Origin: Collibacillus ludicampi
GTDB lineage: Bacteria > Bacillota > Bacilli > Tumebacillales > BOQE01
Direction: 5' to 3'
Length of the DNA: 64,000 nt
Assembly: GCF_023705585.1 (NCBI RefSeq)
Contig: NZ_BOQE01000001.1
Span: 3,008,710-3,072,709, forward strand
Shown: positions 42,740 to 52,261 of the stretch, piece after piece
Position numbering within the stretch: the first letter of the stretch is position 1
How the letters are laid out: every line of letters starts with the position of its first letter
Notes under the pieces: generated by a model
What the model saw: only the letters and a program-made list of their open reading frames with translations
Databases searched by the model: none
Told to the model about the DNA's origin: nothing
Translations under genes and position numbers: made by a program

Positions 42740-43657
42740 ATGGAGAAACATATCTTGCAATCGTTATTGAGCAAACATGAGGTAGGTGCGGTGTTTTTCG
42801 ATGAACCCATGTCAAAACATACGACTTGGAAGGTCGGTGGACCTGCCGACGTGTTTGTCGTTCCCACAAAGATTGAGCACATCCAGCGACTTATGAACAT
42901 ATGCACAGACCATGCTTTGCCCTGGCATGTGATAGGAAGGGGGTCAAACCTTCTCGTCCGCGACGGAGGGATCCGCGGTGTGGTGATTAAGCTTGCGGAT
43001 AATTTTTCGCAGATTTCCCTGGAAAATGATTTCTGTGTCCGGGCAGAATCGGGGCGCTCGTATGTATCTTGCGCAAACTTTTCGATGCGAAACGGATTGA
43101 GCGGGTTGGAGTTCGCTACAGGAATTCCGGGGACGGTTGGTGGCGCGGTGATGATGAATGCAGGGGCTCATGGCAGCGAAACGAAGGATGTCCTTTTGCA
43201 TGCAGAAATTGTTGAGGCTGATGGTACAATAAGCAGACTCTCCAACGCAGATCTGCATTTCGAATATCGTTACAGTATATTGAAAGATCATCCTCGCATT
43301 GTAGTCTCCGCAACGTTTCAATTGAAACAAGGGGATACGGAGAAGATGCTGGAGACAGTCAGAGGTTGGACGAAGCGCAGGCAAACGACCCAACCTCTTC
43401 AACTGCCCAGTTGCGGAAGTGTCTTTCGAAATCCGGAGCATACTCATGCCGGATTTCTCATTGAACAATCAGGGCTAAAGGGAAAGAAGATCGGGGGAGC
43501 GCAAATCTCCGAACTGCATGGAAACTTTATCGTCAACCTGGGCAATGCGAGAGCATCTGACATCTTGCAACTCATCGAACTCGCGCAAACCACTATTCTG
43601 GAAAAATACGGGATATCTCTCATTCCGGAAGTGAGAATTGTAGGTGAGGATGTCTAG
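42740..43657 (+). CDS. murB: UDP-N-acetylenolpyruvoylglucosamine reductase
   Basis: MurB reduces UDP-GlcNAc-enolpyruvate to UDP-MurNAc. The 305-residue FAD enzyme has HTTWKVGGPADVFVVP near residue 27, IGRGSNLLVRDGGIRGVVI near residue 66, ATGIPGTVGGAVMMNAGAHG near residue 124 and the catalytic serine region SCGSVFRNP near residue 228. It is the short type II enzyme usual in Bacillota. Confidence 0.95.
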   Translation: MEKHILQSLLSKHEVGAVFFDEPMSKHTTWKVGGPADVFVVPTKIEHIQRLMNICTDHALPWHVIGRGSNLLVRDGGIRGVVIKLADNFSQISLENDFCVRAESGRSYVSCANFSMRNGLSGLEFATGIPGTVGGAVMMNAGAHGSETKDVLLHAEIVEADGTISRLSNADLHFEYRYSILKDHPRIVVSATFQLKQGDTEKMLETVRGWTKRRQTTQPLQLPSCGSVFRNPEHTHAGFLIEQSGLKGKKIGGAQISELHGNFIVNLGNARASDILQLIELAQTTILEKYGISLIPEVRIVGEDV

Positions 43658-43684
43658 CTGCATGTAACAACAGGAGGTGACACG

Positions 43685-44944
43685 GTGGAACGTTTGGCTA
43701 TCGTAGGAGGACGACCGCTCACCGGCTCGGTTCGCGTTCACGGTGCGAAGAATGCCGCTCTTCCCATTCTTGCGGCGAGCGTTCTAGCGGCGGGCAAAAG
43801 CACCATTACCGATGTGCCTGATCTCAAAGACATACGTGTCATGTCGCAAATTCTTGAATCATTGGGCGCCAAGGTCTCGATTGAAGGAAGAACGGCACAA
43901 GTTGATTCTTCAACGATTCATACCTTTGAAGTTCCTGAAGAAATGATGCGGCAGATGCGTTCGTCGATTTTTCTCATGGGCCCGATTCTCGCTCGATTCG
44001 GCACGGTACGGGTATCCAAGCCGGGTGGATGTACCATCGGTTCGCGCCCGATAGACCTTCACCTTAAAGGTTTGAAAGCGTTGGGTGCGAACATTGAAGA
44101 GAAGGGCGGATACATTCAATGCACTACGGAACGATTACGCGGGGATCATATTTATTTAGACATTCCGAGTGTAGGTACCACCGAGAATCTGATGATGGCG
44201 GCGACTTTAGCGGAAGGTACGACGACGATCGGAAACGCTGCGAGAGAACCAGAAATTGTGGATTTGGCCCGCTTTCTCAATAAGATGGGTGCAAAGATAA
44301 GCGGTGCTGGTGAAGATACGATAACCATTCAAGGTGTGGAAGAGTTGCGTCCTACAAGACATACGATTATCCCCGATCGCATTGTCGCCGGGACATTTCT
44401 GTTAGCCGGTGCGATCACCAGAGGGGATATCCGTTTGATCAATGTGATCCCCGGACATCTGGGCGTGGTGCTCACGAAACTCCGTGAGGCCGGTGTTGAA
44501 ATCAAGGTGGATCGTGATATAATTAACGTGCGATCGCGCGGAGAATTGCGTGCGGTTGATCGCATACAAACAGCTCCATATCCGGGTTTTCCTACCGATT
44601 TACAAGCACCGTTTATGTCTCTCCTTACAATCGCGAAAGGTTCCTCCATTGTTTCAGAAACGATATTCGAAGAGAGGTTTAAACATGTCAGCGAACTGAG
44701 GCGAATGGGTGCGAATATCAAAGTGGATCTTCGAACAGCATTCGTCCAAGGGGTGTCTGAACTGACTGCCGCTTCTGTTGAAGCGTCCGATCTAAGGGCA
44801 GGTGCGGCATTGGTGATCGCAGCCTTGGCAGCTAAAGGTGTCACTCATATTACTGGGTTGCAGCATATCGATCGCGGTTACGAACGAATCGAGGACGTAC
44901 TGAACTCGTTGGGAGCGCGTGCATGGCGCATAAAATCAGGTTAA
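43685..44944 (+). CDS. murA: UDP-GlcNAc 1-carboxyvinyltransferase
   Basis: MurA makes the first committed muropeptide precursor. The 419-residue EPSP-synthase-like protein has GAKNAALPILAAS near residue 20 and PGGCTIGSRPIDLHLKGL near residue 115; the cysteine there is the fosfomycin target, so the enzyme should be sensitive. The GTG start follows AGGAGGTGA. In related bacilli divIB often follows murB or murA; here a terminator follows instead. Confidence 0.95.
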   Translation: MERLAIVGGRPLTGSVRVHGAKNAALPILAASVLAAGKSTITDVPDLKDIRVMSQILESLGAKVSIEGRTAQVDSSTIHTFEVPEEMMRQMRSSIFLMGPILARFGTVRVSKPGGCTIGSRPIDLHLKGLKALGANIEEKGGYIQCTTERLRGDHIYLDIPSVGTTENLMMAATLAEGTTTIGNAAREPEIVDLARFLNKMGAKISGAGEDTITIQGVEELRPTRHTIIPDRIVAGTFLLAGAITRGDIRLINVIPGHLGVVLTKLREAGVEIKVDRDIINVRSRGELRAVDRIQTAPYPGFPTDLQAPFMSLLTIAKGSSIVSETIFEERFKHVSELRRMGANIKVDLRTAFVQGVSELTAASVEASDLRAGAALVIAALAAKGVTHITGLQHIDRGYERIEDVLNSLGARAWRIKSG

Positions 44945-44955
44945 ATTCATGAGGT

Positions 44956-44986
44956 GGTGGCATATATAAGTGTGCCGCCCTTTTTT
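44956..44986 (+). terminator. Terminator between murA and the DUF881 genes
   Basis: GGTGGCA (44956-44962) pairs with TGCCGCC (44973-44979), then CTTTTTT. It occupies the site where divIB usually stands. Confidence 0.75.
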
Positions 44987-45002
44987 GGGAGGAGCGATGG
45001 AC

Positions 45003-45749
45003 ATGCCGTCTGCCAGAGCGCGTTCGACCGTCATACTTACGATTATCTCAATGGTTTTTGGATTTATGTTGGCTATACAATATCGCGTAACACAGCAGAC
45101 AAGCAGCAGCGTGGAAATTCTCTCGTCAAACCAGAATACCAAACAAACGCTGGAGGAATTGAAGGTTATTCAAGATACGAACAAACAATTGGAAACCAAG
45201 TTGAGTGAACTGGAACAGCAAATCGTGCAATATGAGAAACAATCGGGGGCGATGAACGAGAATTTGCGCAAAGAGCTTGAAAATGCGCGGATCCTTGCAG
45301 CTACCGTCCCCGTTCAAGGGCCGGGTATCCAATTGACGATTTCAGATAGCGACATGAATCGTGTTCCCAATTCCGGGGATCCGGAAAAAGAGATTCCACG
45401 TATCATTCATGATGTAGATATAAACCGGGTCGTCAATGAGTTGTTTCTGGCGGGCGCGGAAGCGGTCGCCGTCAACGGTATACGGGTGGCAACAACGAGA
45501 TCGATCGTTTGTATCGGGCCGGTGGTCAAAGTAAACGATCAAACGACGACCGTTCCCGTCAAGATTGAAGCCATTGGGAACCCTCAGCAACTGATTACCG
45601 CTCTCACAATGCGCGCGGGAGTGCTTGATTATCTTCGCGGGCCTGATCGTCAGTTAACGGTCGTCCCTCCCAAAGAAGTTCCACTTCTGAAGTTGCCAGC
45701 ATATACAGGCGATTTCAACCGTTTGAGCAAGAACGAAGACGGGGGTTAA
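45003..45749 (+). CDS. DUF881 family protein (YlxW-like)
   Basis: The 248-residue protein has a membrane anchor (residues 9-28), a coiled coil (residues 38-95, QTLEELKVIQDTNKQLETKL) and the DUF881 globular domain (VPVQGPGIQLTISDSD, then AGAEAVAVNGIRVATTRSIVCIGPVVKVN). DUF881 proteins YlxW and YlxX sit next to sbp and ftsA in bacilli and are thought to touch the division machinery. GGGAGGAG at 44987 favours the ATG at 45003; the ATG at 44997 is closer than usual. Confidence 0.82.
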   Translation: MPSARARSTVILTIISMVFGFMLAIQYRVTQQTSSSVEILSSNQNTKQTLEELKVIQDTNKQLETKLSELEQQIVQYEKQSGAMNENLRKELENARILAATVPVQGPGIQLTISDSDMNRVPNSGDPEKEIPRIIHDVDINRVVNELFLAGAEAVAVNGIRVATTRSIVCIGPVVKVNDQTTTVPVKIEAIGNPQQLITALTMRAGVLDYLRGPDRQLTVVPPKEVPLLKLPAYTGDFNRLSKNEDGG

Positions 45750-45786
45750 TCGGGAAAACTTTTTCCGCTCGCGAAGGAGGAATACG

Positions 45787-46542
45787 ATGGAGAATCAGAA
45801 AGCCGGCTGGGGATTTCGCATCAGCTTGTTTACAGTCAGCCTGCTCCTCGGAACGATGCTGACCGTGCAGTTTACTGCGAATAACAGACCCCGCACACCC
45901 TTCGCCGGTGACATCATACAACTGAGAAGCCAGTTGGCATATGAGATGGACAATCAGAAATCGTTGCGCAAACAAATCGACTTGGCAAACGAAAAGATCG
46001 AGGAGTACAAACGATCGTCTGGCGACCAGAAGAAGATGGTTCAAACGATGGAAGATGAATTGGCAAAAGTGAAACGTGAAGCGGGTCTGACTGATGTTGA
46101 AGGTCACGGTATCAAAATCGAAATTCGTGACAACCCTTTGTTTTTTACACAATTACCCCCTTCTACAAGGCCTGAGGATATCGCTGTCAGGGACGAGGAA
46201 CTGATCAGTATGGTCAACACGCTTTTTGCAAACGGTGCGCAGGCCGTATCGATCAATGACAATCGAATCGTGACAACATCGTGTATCCGTTCAATTTCAC
46301 CGAATGTTTTGCAAGTAAATACTCGAAATGTGGTTTTACCTTTCGAGATCAAAGCGGTTGGTGAAGATGTCGAGAGAATGAAGAGTGTGATACAGTCCAT
46401 GTACGCGGAAAACCTCCGCCTGTTTAACGCAAAAGAAATGGTGATCACAGAGTATCGTGACACCCCTCTCCGTGTTCCGGCTTATTCCGAACCGGTAGAC
46501 ATCCGTTATGCTCAGGTGGATACGGAAGGTGGTAAGAAATGA
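45787..46542 (+). CDS. DUF881 family protein (YlxX-like)
   Basis: The 251-residue paralogue of the preceding gene has the same layout: anchor (residues 10-28), coiled coil (residues 45-95) and DUF881 domain (VEGHGIKIEIRDNP, then NGAQAVSINDNRIVTTSCIRSISPNVLQVN). It ends in an ATGA overlap with sbp, so the two are co-translated. Confidence 0.82.
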   Translation: MENQKAGWGFRISLFTVSLLLGTMLTVQFTANNRPRTPFAGDIIQLRSQLAYEMDNQKSLRKQIDLANEKIEEYKRSSGDQKKMVQTMEDELAKVKREAGLTDVEGHGIKIEIRDNPLFFTQLPPSTRPEDIAVRDEELISMVNTLFANGAQAVSINDNRIVTTSCIRSISPNVLQVNTRNVVLPFEIKAVGEDVERMKSVIQSMYAENLRLFNAKEMVITEYRDTPLRVPAYSEPVDIRYAQVDTEGGKK

Positions 46543-46889
46543 TTTGGATACCCATCGTCGGTTTGGCGTTAGGTGTTTTCATTGGACTTGTCATTAATTT
46601 CTCGATTCCAATACAGTACAGCAGCTATTTGTCCATTGCGATTTTGGCCGCTTTGGATACTGTGTTCGGAGGGATTCGCGCGAGTTTGGAACGTCATTTT
46701 GACAGCAAAGTGTTCATTAGCGGTTTTTTCTTTAATACGTTATTGGCGGCGTTGCTTGCGTTCATTGGTGTCAAACTAGGGGTAGATCTTTATCTTGCGG
46801 CTGTATTTGCCTTCGGTGTACGCCTTTTCCAAAATATCGCAACCATTCGCAGGCTTTTGATGAACCGACGTCAGAATTCTGTAAAATAA
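46539..46889 (+). CDS. sbp: Small basic protein Sbp (DUF1290)
   Basis: The 116-residue membrane protein has three or four hydrophobic segments and the family stretch YLSIAILAALDTVFGGIRASLE near residue 30. Its position just before ftsA is conserved in Bacillota. The role is unknown. The transcript ends at a perfect hairpin over its stop. Confidence 0.9.
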   Translation: MIWIPIVGLALGVFIGLVINFSIPIQYSSYLSIAILAALDTVFGGIRASLERHFDSKVFISGFFFNTLLAALLAFIGVKLGVDLYLAAVFAFGVRLFQNIATIRRLLMNRRQNSVK

Positions 46890-46915
46890 TGGTCGAATCC
46901 CATTATTTTTTTTAT
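46884..46915 (+). terminator. Terminator of sbp
   Basis: AAATAATGG pairs with CCATTATTT across a 7-nt loop and runs into eight Ts. ftsA therefore needs its own promoter. Confidence 0.85.
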
Positions 46916-47011
46916 AAAGTTTGCGAGAAAAAGAGGGATACGCCAGATGGCGTTGAATTTTATTTTTGATAGGGATTTTTTTGGGGTCTTAACAGTGGGA
47001 GGTGCCAACGC

Positions 47012-48235
47012 TTGACTAAAGGCGATATCATCGTCAGCCTGGATATTGGAACATCGAAAGTGCGGGCGATCATTGGAGAATTGGATGGCACGACCCTGAA
47101 TGTCATTGGAGTTGGGTCTGCTGACGGTGACGGTATTCGGAAGGGTGCAATCGTTGATATAGATAGGACTGTTCAGTCGATTCGTGAAGCGATTGATCAC
47201 GCAGAACGCATGGTGGGTATTCAAATTCAATCAGCATATGTGGGGATTTCCGGCAATCATATTGCTCTGCAAAACAGCCATGGTGTCGTGGCCGTATCCT
47301 CCCCTGATCGTGAGATCGGAGAGGAAGATATCGCGCGTGTGATGCAGGCTGCAAGAGTGATTGCTCTCCCCCCTGAAAGGGAGGTTATCGACGTCGTCCC
47401 TAAGGAGTTCATCGTCGACGGGCTTGACGGTATCCACGATCCGCGCGGTATGATCGGCGTGCGCCTTGAAGTGAATGCGTACATAGTCACAGGTTCCAGG
47501 ACGGTCATTCATAACCTGGTGCGATGCGTGGAGCGCGCGGGCATCCAATATGCGGGCCTCGTCTTGATGCCGCTGGCAGCCAGTGCGGTCGCTTTATCCA
47601 GCGATGAACGTAATCTGGGAGTAGTGCTTTGTGATATCGGTGCTGGTCAAACGACGGTTTCCTATTTTGAACATGGAGTACTCACCGCGACATCCGTGAT
47701 TCCTATTGGCGGGGATTATATCACCAATGATATAGCCATAGGTCTTCGCACCACGACAGAAGTTGCCGAAGCGATAAAAAGTCGACATGGTTGTGCTCTC
47801 GTCTCTCTTGCATCTGAAGACGAGACCTTCAAAGTTCCGCGCATAGGAAGTAACATTGAGAAGGAGTTTAACCAGGTTGATCTGGCAAACATCATAGAAC
47901 CTCGCATGCAAGAGATCTTTCTTCTCATTCAACGGGAAGTTGAAAAAATGGGGATACCGCCAAAGGAAGTTCCTGGCGGGTACGTATTGGCGGGTGGCGT
48001 GGTTTCCATGCCAGGTACCGATAAACTGGCCGAATACGAATTTGACGCCGTCGTTCGTGTAGCCGTTCCCGAGTATTTGGGAGTTCGCGACCCTTCGTTC
48101 GTCAATGGGGTAGGGATTATCAAATATGTGGCGAAAACGTATGTGCGCAAGTCGAATGCCGGAACAGTTCCTACCCGCCGCAAAGTCAATGGCTTCATGG
48201 ACAGAATCAAGGGCTGGTTTAGCGAATTCGTATAA
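47012..48235 (+). CDS. ftsA: Cell division protein FtsA
   Basis: FtsA tethers FtsZ to the membrane. The 407-residue actin-like ATPase has IVSLDIGTSKVRAIIGE at the N-terminus, CDIGAGQTTVSYFEHG near residue 210, GGYVLAGGVVSMPG near residue 322, and an amphipathic C-terminal membrane helix (GFMDRIKGWFSEFV). The TTG start follows GGGAGGT. FtsZ follows 46 bp later. Confidence 0.95.
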   Translation: MTKGDIIVSLDIGTSKVRAIIGELDGTTLNVIGVGSADGDGIRKGAIVDIDRTVQSIREAIDHAERMVGIQIQSAYVGISGNHIALQNSHGVVAVSSPDREIGEEDIARVMQAARVIALPPEREVIDVVPKEFIVDGLDGIHDPRGMIGVRLEVNAYIVTGSRTVIHNLVRCVERAGIQYAGLVLMPLAASAVALSSDERNLGVVLCDIGAGQTTVSYFEHGVLTATSVIPIGGDYITNDIAIGLRTTTEVAEAIKSRHGCALVSLASEDETFKVPRIGSNIEKEFNQVDLANIIEPRMQEIFLLIQREVEKMGIPPKEVPGGYVLAGGVVSMPGTDKLAEYEFDAVVRVAVPEYLGVRDPSFVNGVGIIKYVAKTYVRKSNAGTVPTRRKVNGFMDRIKGWFSEFV

Positions 48236-48281
48236 CAACTAAGACATACTTTACGGTTTTCGATATGAGGAGGATATGGGA

Positions 48282-49352
48282 ATGCTAGAATTCGATATGG
48301 AAATGGAGGCCCTCGCCCATATTAAAGTCATTGGTGTTGGTGGCGGTGGATGTAATGCGGTCAATCGAATGATTGAAGCAGGAGTAAAAGGAGTCGAATT
48401 TATCACCGTTAACACAGACGCACAAGCTCTTCAAATGTCTAAAGCAGAACAACGTCTGCAAATCGGAGAGAAATTGACACGTGGATTAGGCGCGGGTGCA
48501 AATCCTGAAATCGGAAAAAAAGCGGCGGAAGAGAGTCGCGAAATCATTTTGAACGCACTGAAGGGTGCGGACATGGTGTTCGTAACTGCCGGAATGGGGG
48601 GCGGGACAGGAACTGGGGCCGCGCCTGTCATCGCTGAGATTTCCAAGGAATTGGGGGCGCTGACGGTCGGGGTTGTCACCAAGCCGTTTACATTCGAAGG
48701 TCGCCGCCGTTTTACACAAGCGGAGCAAGGGATTGCCAACTTGAAGGAAAAAGTCGACACATTGATCGTCATTCCCAATGACCGATTGTTGGAAATTGTC
48801 GATCGCAATACTCCGATGCTCGAAGCTTTCCATGAAGCCGATAACGTATTGCGCCAAGGTGTGCAGGGGATCTCCGAGCTGATCGCCGTTCCGGGCCTCA
48901 TCAACGTGGACTTTGCCGACGTGAAAACGATCATGACCGAACGCGGATCTGCACTTATGGGTATCGGCGTGGCAACCGGGGAGAACCGTGCGGCAGAAGC
49001 TGCGAAGAAGGCGATCTGCTCACCCTTGTTGGAAACTTCCATCGATGGGGCGAGAGGGGTGCTCATGCATATTGCTGGCGGATCCAACTTGTCCTTGTTC
49101 GAAGTAAATGAGGCGGCTGATATCGTTTCCTCTGCAGCCGATCCTGAAGTGAACATGATTTTCGGTGCGGTCATTAATCAGGATCTGAAAGACCAGATTG
49201 TCGTAACCGTAATTGCGACAGGATTCGAGCACAGAGAACGGCAACCGCAACCCAAACCGTTGAACAAAATCGATCTTCGTCCGGTGAATCAGCCTGTGAG
49301 CTCGCCGGAAGACCTTGACATTCCTGCATTTCTACGCAGAAAACACAAATAA
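48282..49352 (+). CDS. ftsZ: Cell division protein FtsZ
   Basis: FtsZ is the tubulin-like GTPase of the Z ring. The 356-residue protein has [17 protein letters not shown] near residue 14, the GTP signature [16 protein letters not shown] near residue 104, and a conserved C-terminal peptide [13 protein letters not shown] that binds FtsA and SepF. The linker (residues 315-340) is short. I prefer the ATG at 48282 because GGAGG at 48269 is correctly spaced and MLEF is the usual start; an ATG two codons upstream is too close. Confidence 0.97.
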   Translation: MLEFDMEMEALAHIKVIGVGGGGCNAVNRMIEAGVKGVEFITVNTDAQALQMSKAEQRLQIGEKLTRGLGAGANPEIGKKAAEESREIILNALKGADMVFVTAGMGGGTGTGAAPVIAEISKELGALTVGVVTKPFTFEGRRRFTQAEQGIANLKEKVDTLIVIPNDRLLEIVDRNTPMLEAFHEADNVLRQGVQGISELIAVPGLINVDFADVKTIMTERGSALMGIGVATGENRAAEAAKKAICSPLLETSIDGARGVLMHIAGGSNLSLFEVNEAADIVSSAADPEVNMIFGAVINQDLKDQIVVTVIATGFEHRERQPQPKPLNKIDLRPVNQPVSSPEDLDIPAFLRRKHK

Positions 49353-49360
49353 TCTCCACG

Positions 49361-49392
49361 AAGTCTGCACGCGTATGTGCAGACTTTTTTTG
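49361..49392 (+). terminator. Terminator of ftsZ
   Basis: AAGTCTGCAC-gcgtat-GTGCAGACTT is a perfect 10-bp stem with a T run. Confidence 0.93.
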
Positions 49393-49456
49393 TCGAAATC
49401 TTTTTCGTAATACTCGTCAAGTTCTGACAAACTTTGTAATAGACATAGACTATACT
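49391..49456 (+). promoter_or_regulatory. spoIIG promoter with Spo0A boxes
   Basis: A perfect 0A box TGTCGAA lies at 49391-49397 and a near box TGACAAA at 49425-49431. CTGACA (49424) and TATACT (49451-49456) are 21 nt apart, longer than the normal 17. This repeats the known B. subtilis spoIIG layout, where Spo0A~P activates sigma-A polymerase on a promoter with a stretched spacer. Confidence 0.75.
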
Positions 49457-49493
49457 AGGGTCACGATTGGCGATATCGGGAGGTCAGCATCCC

Positions 49494-50468
49494 ATGCCGG
49501 TTCTGTATGTCGATGTCTTTTGGCTGATCAATGCCGTCATGGACAGTTTCATATTGTTTCTCACCGCATGGATGGCAAGAAGAGAGGTAAGGTGGTGGCG
49601 TTTCCTTGTTGGTGCGGTGATCGGTGCCAGTTATGCGCTGCTTCTCTTTATGAACGACTGGGCTAAGGTTGGACTAGTTTTCACGGTTAAGGTACTCGTT
49701 TCTCTCGTCATCATCTATGCGACCTTCACGCCTCGCGGGCTGATTGAATGGATACGATTGTTTGCGCTTTTTTACTTAGCATCGTTTATCACAGGAGGCG
49801 CTGCGTTTGGCCTGAGTGCCTTGTTCCAAAGCGGGACAAGTGTGGAGGATCGTCTCGTGTACCTAGGCGGCGGTCCTGTTTGGATCATGCCCATAAAGCT
49901 CATCTTTGTTTTTGCAGCAATTCCACTGGTTTATTTTTTGGGGAAGACGGCGTGGAAACGTTTGCTGCAATTACGCAGACGCGAAGAACATCTTTGGCAT
50001 GTGGAGGTGGTTTTTTGCGGACAATCTTTTGTTTTAAAGGGGCTCCTTGACACGGGAAACTCGCTGACTGACCCGTTGAGCCGCTTGCCTGTCGCTGTCG
50101 CCGATTGGTCTGTATTCCGCTCTGTTCTTCCTGAAACCATCGTGCGGGCGTTTGAGCATGGGAAAGATCCGATGTCTCAATTGGGAGGGAGTGAGATCGA
50201 TGCAGAATGGCAGTCCCGTTTGCGGCTTGTTCCCTACAGGGGGATTGGGAACGCGATGGGGATGCTGTTGGCTTTCCGTCCTGACCAGTGTATATGCAGG
50301 AGGGAGAATGAAGAATATCCATACGAGAGACTGCTTATTGGCCTCAATCCGAAGGGATTGTCTTCAGACGGAACCTACCAAATGATCTTACATCCATCGT
50401 TCCTTACAACTTCCACCCGAACAGGGGAGACGGTGAAACAGGGAGTGAAAGGGGAGTCGATCGCATGA
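49494..50468 (+). CDS. spoIIGA: Sporulation sigma-E factor-processing peptidase SpoIIGA
   Basis: SpoIIGA is the membrane aspartic protease that removes the sigma-E pro-sequence at the septum. The 324-residue protein has five membrane segments (residues 1-150) and a cytosolic protease domain with [19 protein letters not shown] near residue 185, whose DTG is the single catalytic aspartate of this dimeric enzyme. The ATG at 49494 follows GGGAGGT. The stop overlaps sigE by 4 nt. Confidence 0.94.
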   Translation: MPVLYVDVFWLINAVMDSFILFLTAWMARREVRWWRFLVGAVIGASYALLLFMNDWAKVGLVFTVKVLVSLVIIYATFTPRGLIEWIRLFALFYLASFITGGAAFGLSALFQSGTSVEDRLVYLGGGPVWIMPIKLIFVFAAIPLVYFLGKTAWKRLLQLRRREEHLWHVEVVFCGQSFVLKGLLDTGNSLTDPLSRLPVAVADWSVFRSVLPETIVRAFEHGKDPMSQLGGSEIDAEWQSRLRLVPYRGIGNAMGMLLAFRPDQCICRRENEEYPYERLLIGLNPKGLSSDGTYQMILHPSFLTTSTRTGETVKQGVKGESIA

Positions 50469-51193
50469 AACTATCGCACAGATTGCGCTTGCAATTCCGC
50501 ATTTTTTGTTTGCGCATCTTATTGAGATTGGGTGTACGCGCTGAAGAAATTTATTACGTAGGGGGAAGCGAAGCGCTACCGCCACCTCTCACGCGGGAAG
50601 AAGAAGAGTATTTATTGGAAAAACTGCCTTCCGGTGATGAAGCGATCCGTGCGGTCTTGATCGAACGAAATTTGCGTCTGGTTGTGTATATCGCCCGCAA
50701 ATTCGAAAATACTGGAATCAATATCGAAGACTTGGTGTCAATCGGCACGATCGGTCTCATTAAAGCGGTGAATACGTTTGATCCGGAGAAAAAAATCAAG
50801 CTGGCGACATACGCTTCCCGCTGTATTGAGAATGAAATTCTCATGTTTTTGCGCAGAAACAATAAGATCCGTACCGAAGTTTCTTTTGATGAGCCTCTCA
50901 ATGTGGATTGGGATGGAAATGAGCTGTTATTATCCGATGTGTTGGGAACAGAAAATGATACGATTTACAGGAATATAGAAGAACAGGTGGACAGAAATCT
51001 GTTGTACAAAGCTTTAGAGAAACTATCGGAAAGAGAAAGAAAAATTATGGAGCTGCGTTTCGGCCTGCAAGACGGGAAGGAAATGACGCAAAAGGATGTG
51101 GCCGATCTGTTGGGTATTTCTCAATCGTATATCTCTCGCTTGGAAAAAAGAATAATCAAGAGATTGCGCAAAGAATTTAACAAAATGATTTAA
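50465..51193 (+). CDS. sigE: RNA polymerase sporulation sigma-E factor precursor
   Basis: Sigma-E drives early mother-cell genes. The 242-residue precursor has a pro-sequence of about 27 residues ([20 protein letters not shown]), then [13 protein letters not shown] at the cleavage region, region 2 ([34 protein letters not shown]) and region 4 ([18 protein letters not shown] through [16 protein letters not shown]). Its protease is the overlapping gene upstream. Confidence 0.97.
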   Translation: MKLSHRLRLQFRIFCLRILLRLGVRAEEIYYVGGSEALPPPLTREEEEYLLEKLPSGDEAIRAVLIERNLRLVVYIARKFENTGINIEDLVSIGTIGLIKAVNTFDPEKKIKLATYASRCIENEILMFLRRNNKIRTEVSFDEPLNVDWDGNELLLSDVLGTENDTIYRNIEEQVDRNLLYKALEKLSERERKIMELRFGLQDGKEMTQKDVADLLGISQSYISRLEKRIIKRLRKEFNKMI

Positions 51194-51195
51194 GT

Positions 51196-51224
51196 GCATA
51201 TTTCTTCCCCCCAGGGAAATACTG
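51196..51224 (+). promoter_or_regulatory. Probable sigma-F/sigma-G promoter of sigG
   Basis: GCATA (51196-51200) and GGGAAATACTG (51214-51224) fit the forespore sigma-F/G pattern (GYATA and GGnnAnAnTR). B. subtilis spoIIIG has the same kind of promoter in the same gap. Confidence 0.65.
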
Positions 51225-51266
51225 TTTACGAATCCCAAAGGCAGATGTTGACATGGGGGGAACATC

Positions 51267-52043
51267 ATGAAAAGAAACAAAGTCGAGATCTGCGGTGTCA
51301 ACACGTCTCAGTTGCCTGTACTCACAAACGCTGAAATGCGCAAATTGTTTGTGCAATTGCAACAAGGGGAACTGGCAGCGCGAGAAAAACTGGTCAACGG
51401 GAATTTACGGCTCGTTCTTTCGGTGATTCAACGGTTCAACAACCGCGGAGAATATGTAGATGATCTATTTCAAGTAGGTTGTATCGGACTTATGAAAGCG
51501 ATCGATAATTTTGATTTGGAACAAAATGTAAAATTTTCTACATATGCAGTTCCCATGATTATCGGTGAAATTCGACGCTATCTTAGAGACAACAATCCGA
51601 TCCGTGTCAGTCGTAGTCTGCGGGATATCGCCTATAAAGCTCTGCAAGTGCGGGATCAGTTAACGAACCAGATTTTGCGCGAACCATCGATCATCGAAAT
51701 CTCGGAAGCGATGGATGTCGCAAAAGAAGAGGTCGTCTTCGCGCTGGATGCGATTCAGGATCCCGTTTCTTTGTTTGAACCGATTTATCATGACGGCGGC
51801 GATCCGATTTATGTCATGGATCAGATCAGTGATGAGAAAAACCAGGATTCACTCTGGGTGGAGGAGATCGCCATTCGAGAGGCGTTGCAAAAACTCAGCG
51901 AGCGGGAAAAACGGATCTTGTCCATGCGTTTTTTTGAAGGGAAAACGCAAATGGAAGTAGCCGAAGAGATTGGAATCTCACAAGCACAGGTATCACGCGT
52001 AGAGAAAGCCGCCATTGCTCATATGCAAAAGTATATTCGTTGA
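51267..52043 (+). CDS. sigG: RNA polymerase sporulation sigma-G factor
   Basis: Sigma-G controls late forespore genes. The 258-residue protein begins MKRNKVEICGVNTSQLPVLTN, the sigma-G start with the anti-sigma-interacting CGVNTS stretch. Region 2 is NLRLVLSVIQRFNNRGEYVDDLFQVG, with NPIRVSRSLRDIAYKAL following; region 4 ends IGISQAQVSRVEKAAIAHM. Confidence 0.97.
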   Translation: MKRNKVEICGVNTSQLPVLTNAEMRKLFVQLQQGELAAREKLVNGNLRLVLSVIQRFNNRGEYVDDLFQVGCIGLMKAIDNFDLEQNVKFSTYAVPMIIGEIRRYLRDNNPIRVSRSLRDIAYKALQVRDQLTNQILREPSIIEISEAMDVAKEEVVFALDAIQDPVSLFEPIYHDGGDPIYVMDQISDEKNQDSLWVEEIAIREALQKLSEREKRILSMRFFEGKTQMEVAEEIGISQAQVSRVEKAAIAHMQKYIR

Positions 52044-52046
52044 AAA

Positions 52047-52078
52047 AAGCCGCAGTTCTTGCGGTTTTTTTATTTTTT
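52047..52078 (+). terminator. Terminator of sigG
   Basis: AAGCCGCA-gttct-TGCGGTTT with a long T run, directly after the stop. The following 180 bp up to ylmC hold only a TGAACAT/ATGTTCA palindrome at 52185-52214. Confidence 0.85.
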
Positions 52079-52261
52079 AACATCGAGGATCATGAAATCA
52101 CGCGAGGAAGATACCGCGATCATCGGCTCTTCTCTTCAATAGCAAATGCTTTGATTGAAGTCTTTTTAATCATTTTAGGTTCAATGAACATATATATTGT
52201 TATGAGAATGTTCAGCCGCATGATTCGCATCCTTGGCAGCAAGGAGATGATTATTATTGTG

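Noticed and set aside
48431-49174. Minus-strand frame of 247 codons inside ftsZ
   Set aside because: It is a long shadow of a conserved gene, with low-complexity composition and no ribosome site.
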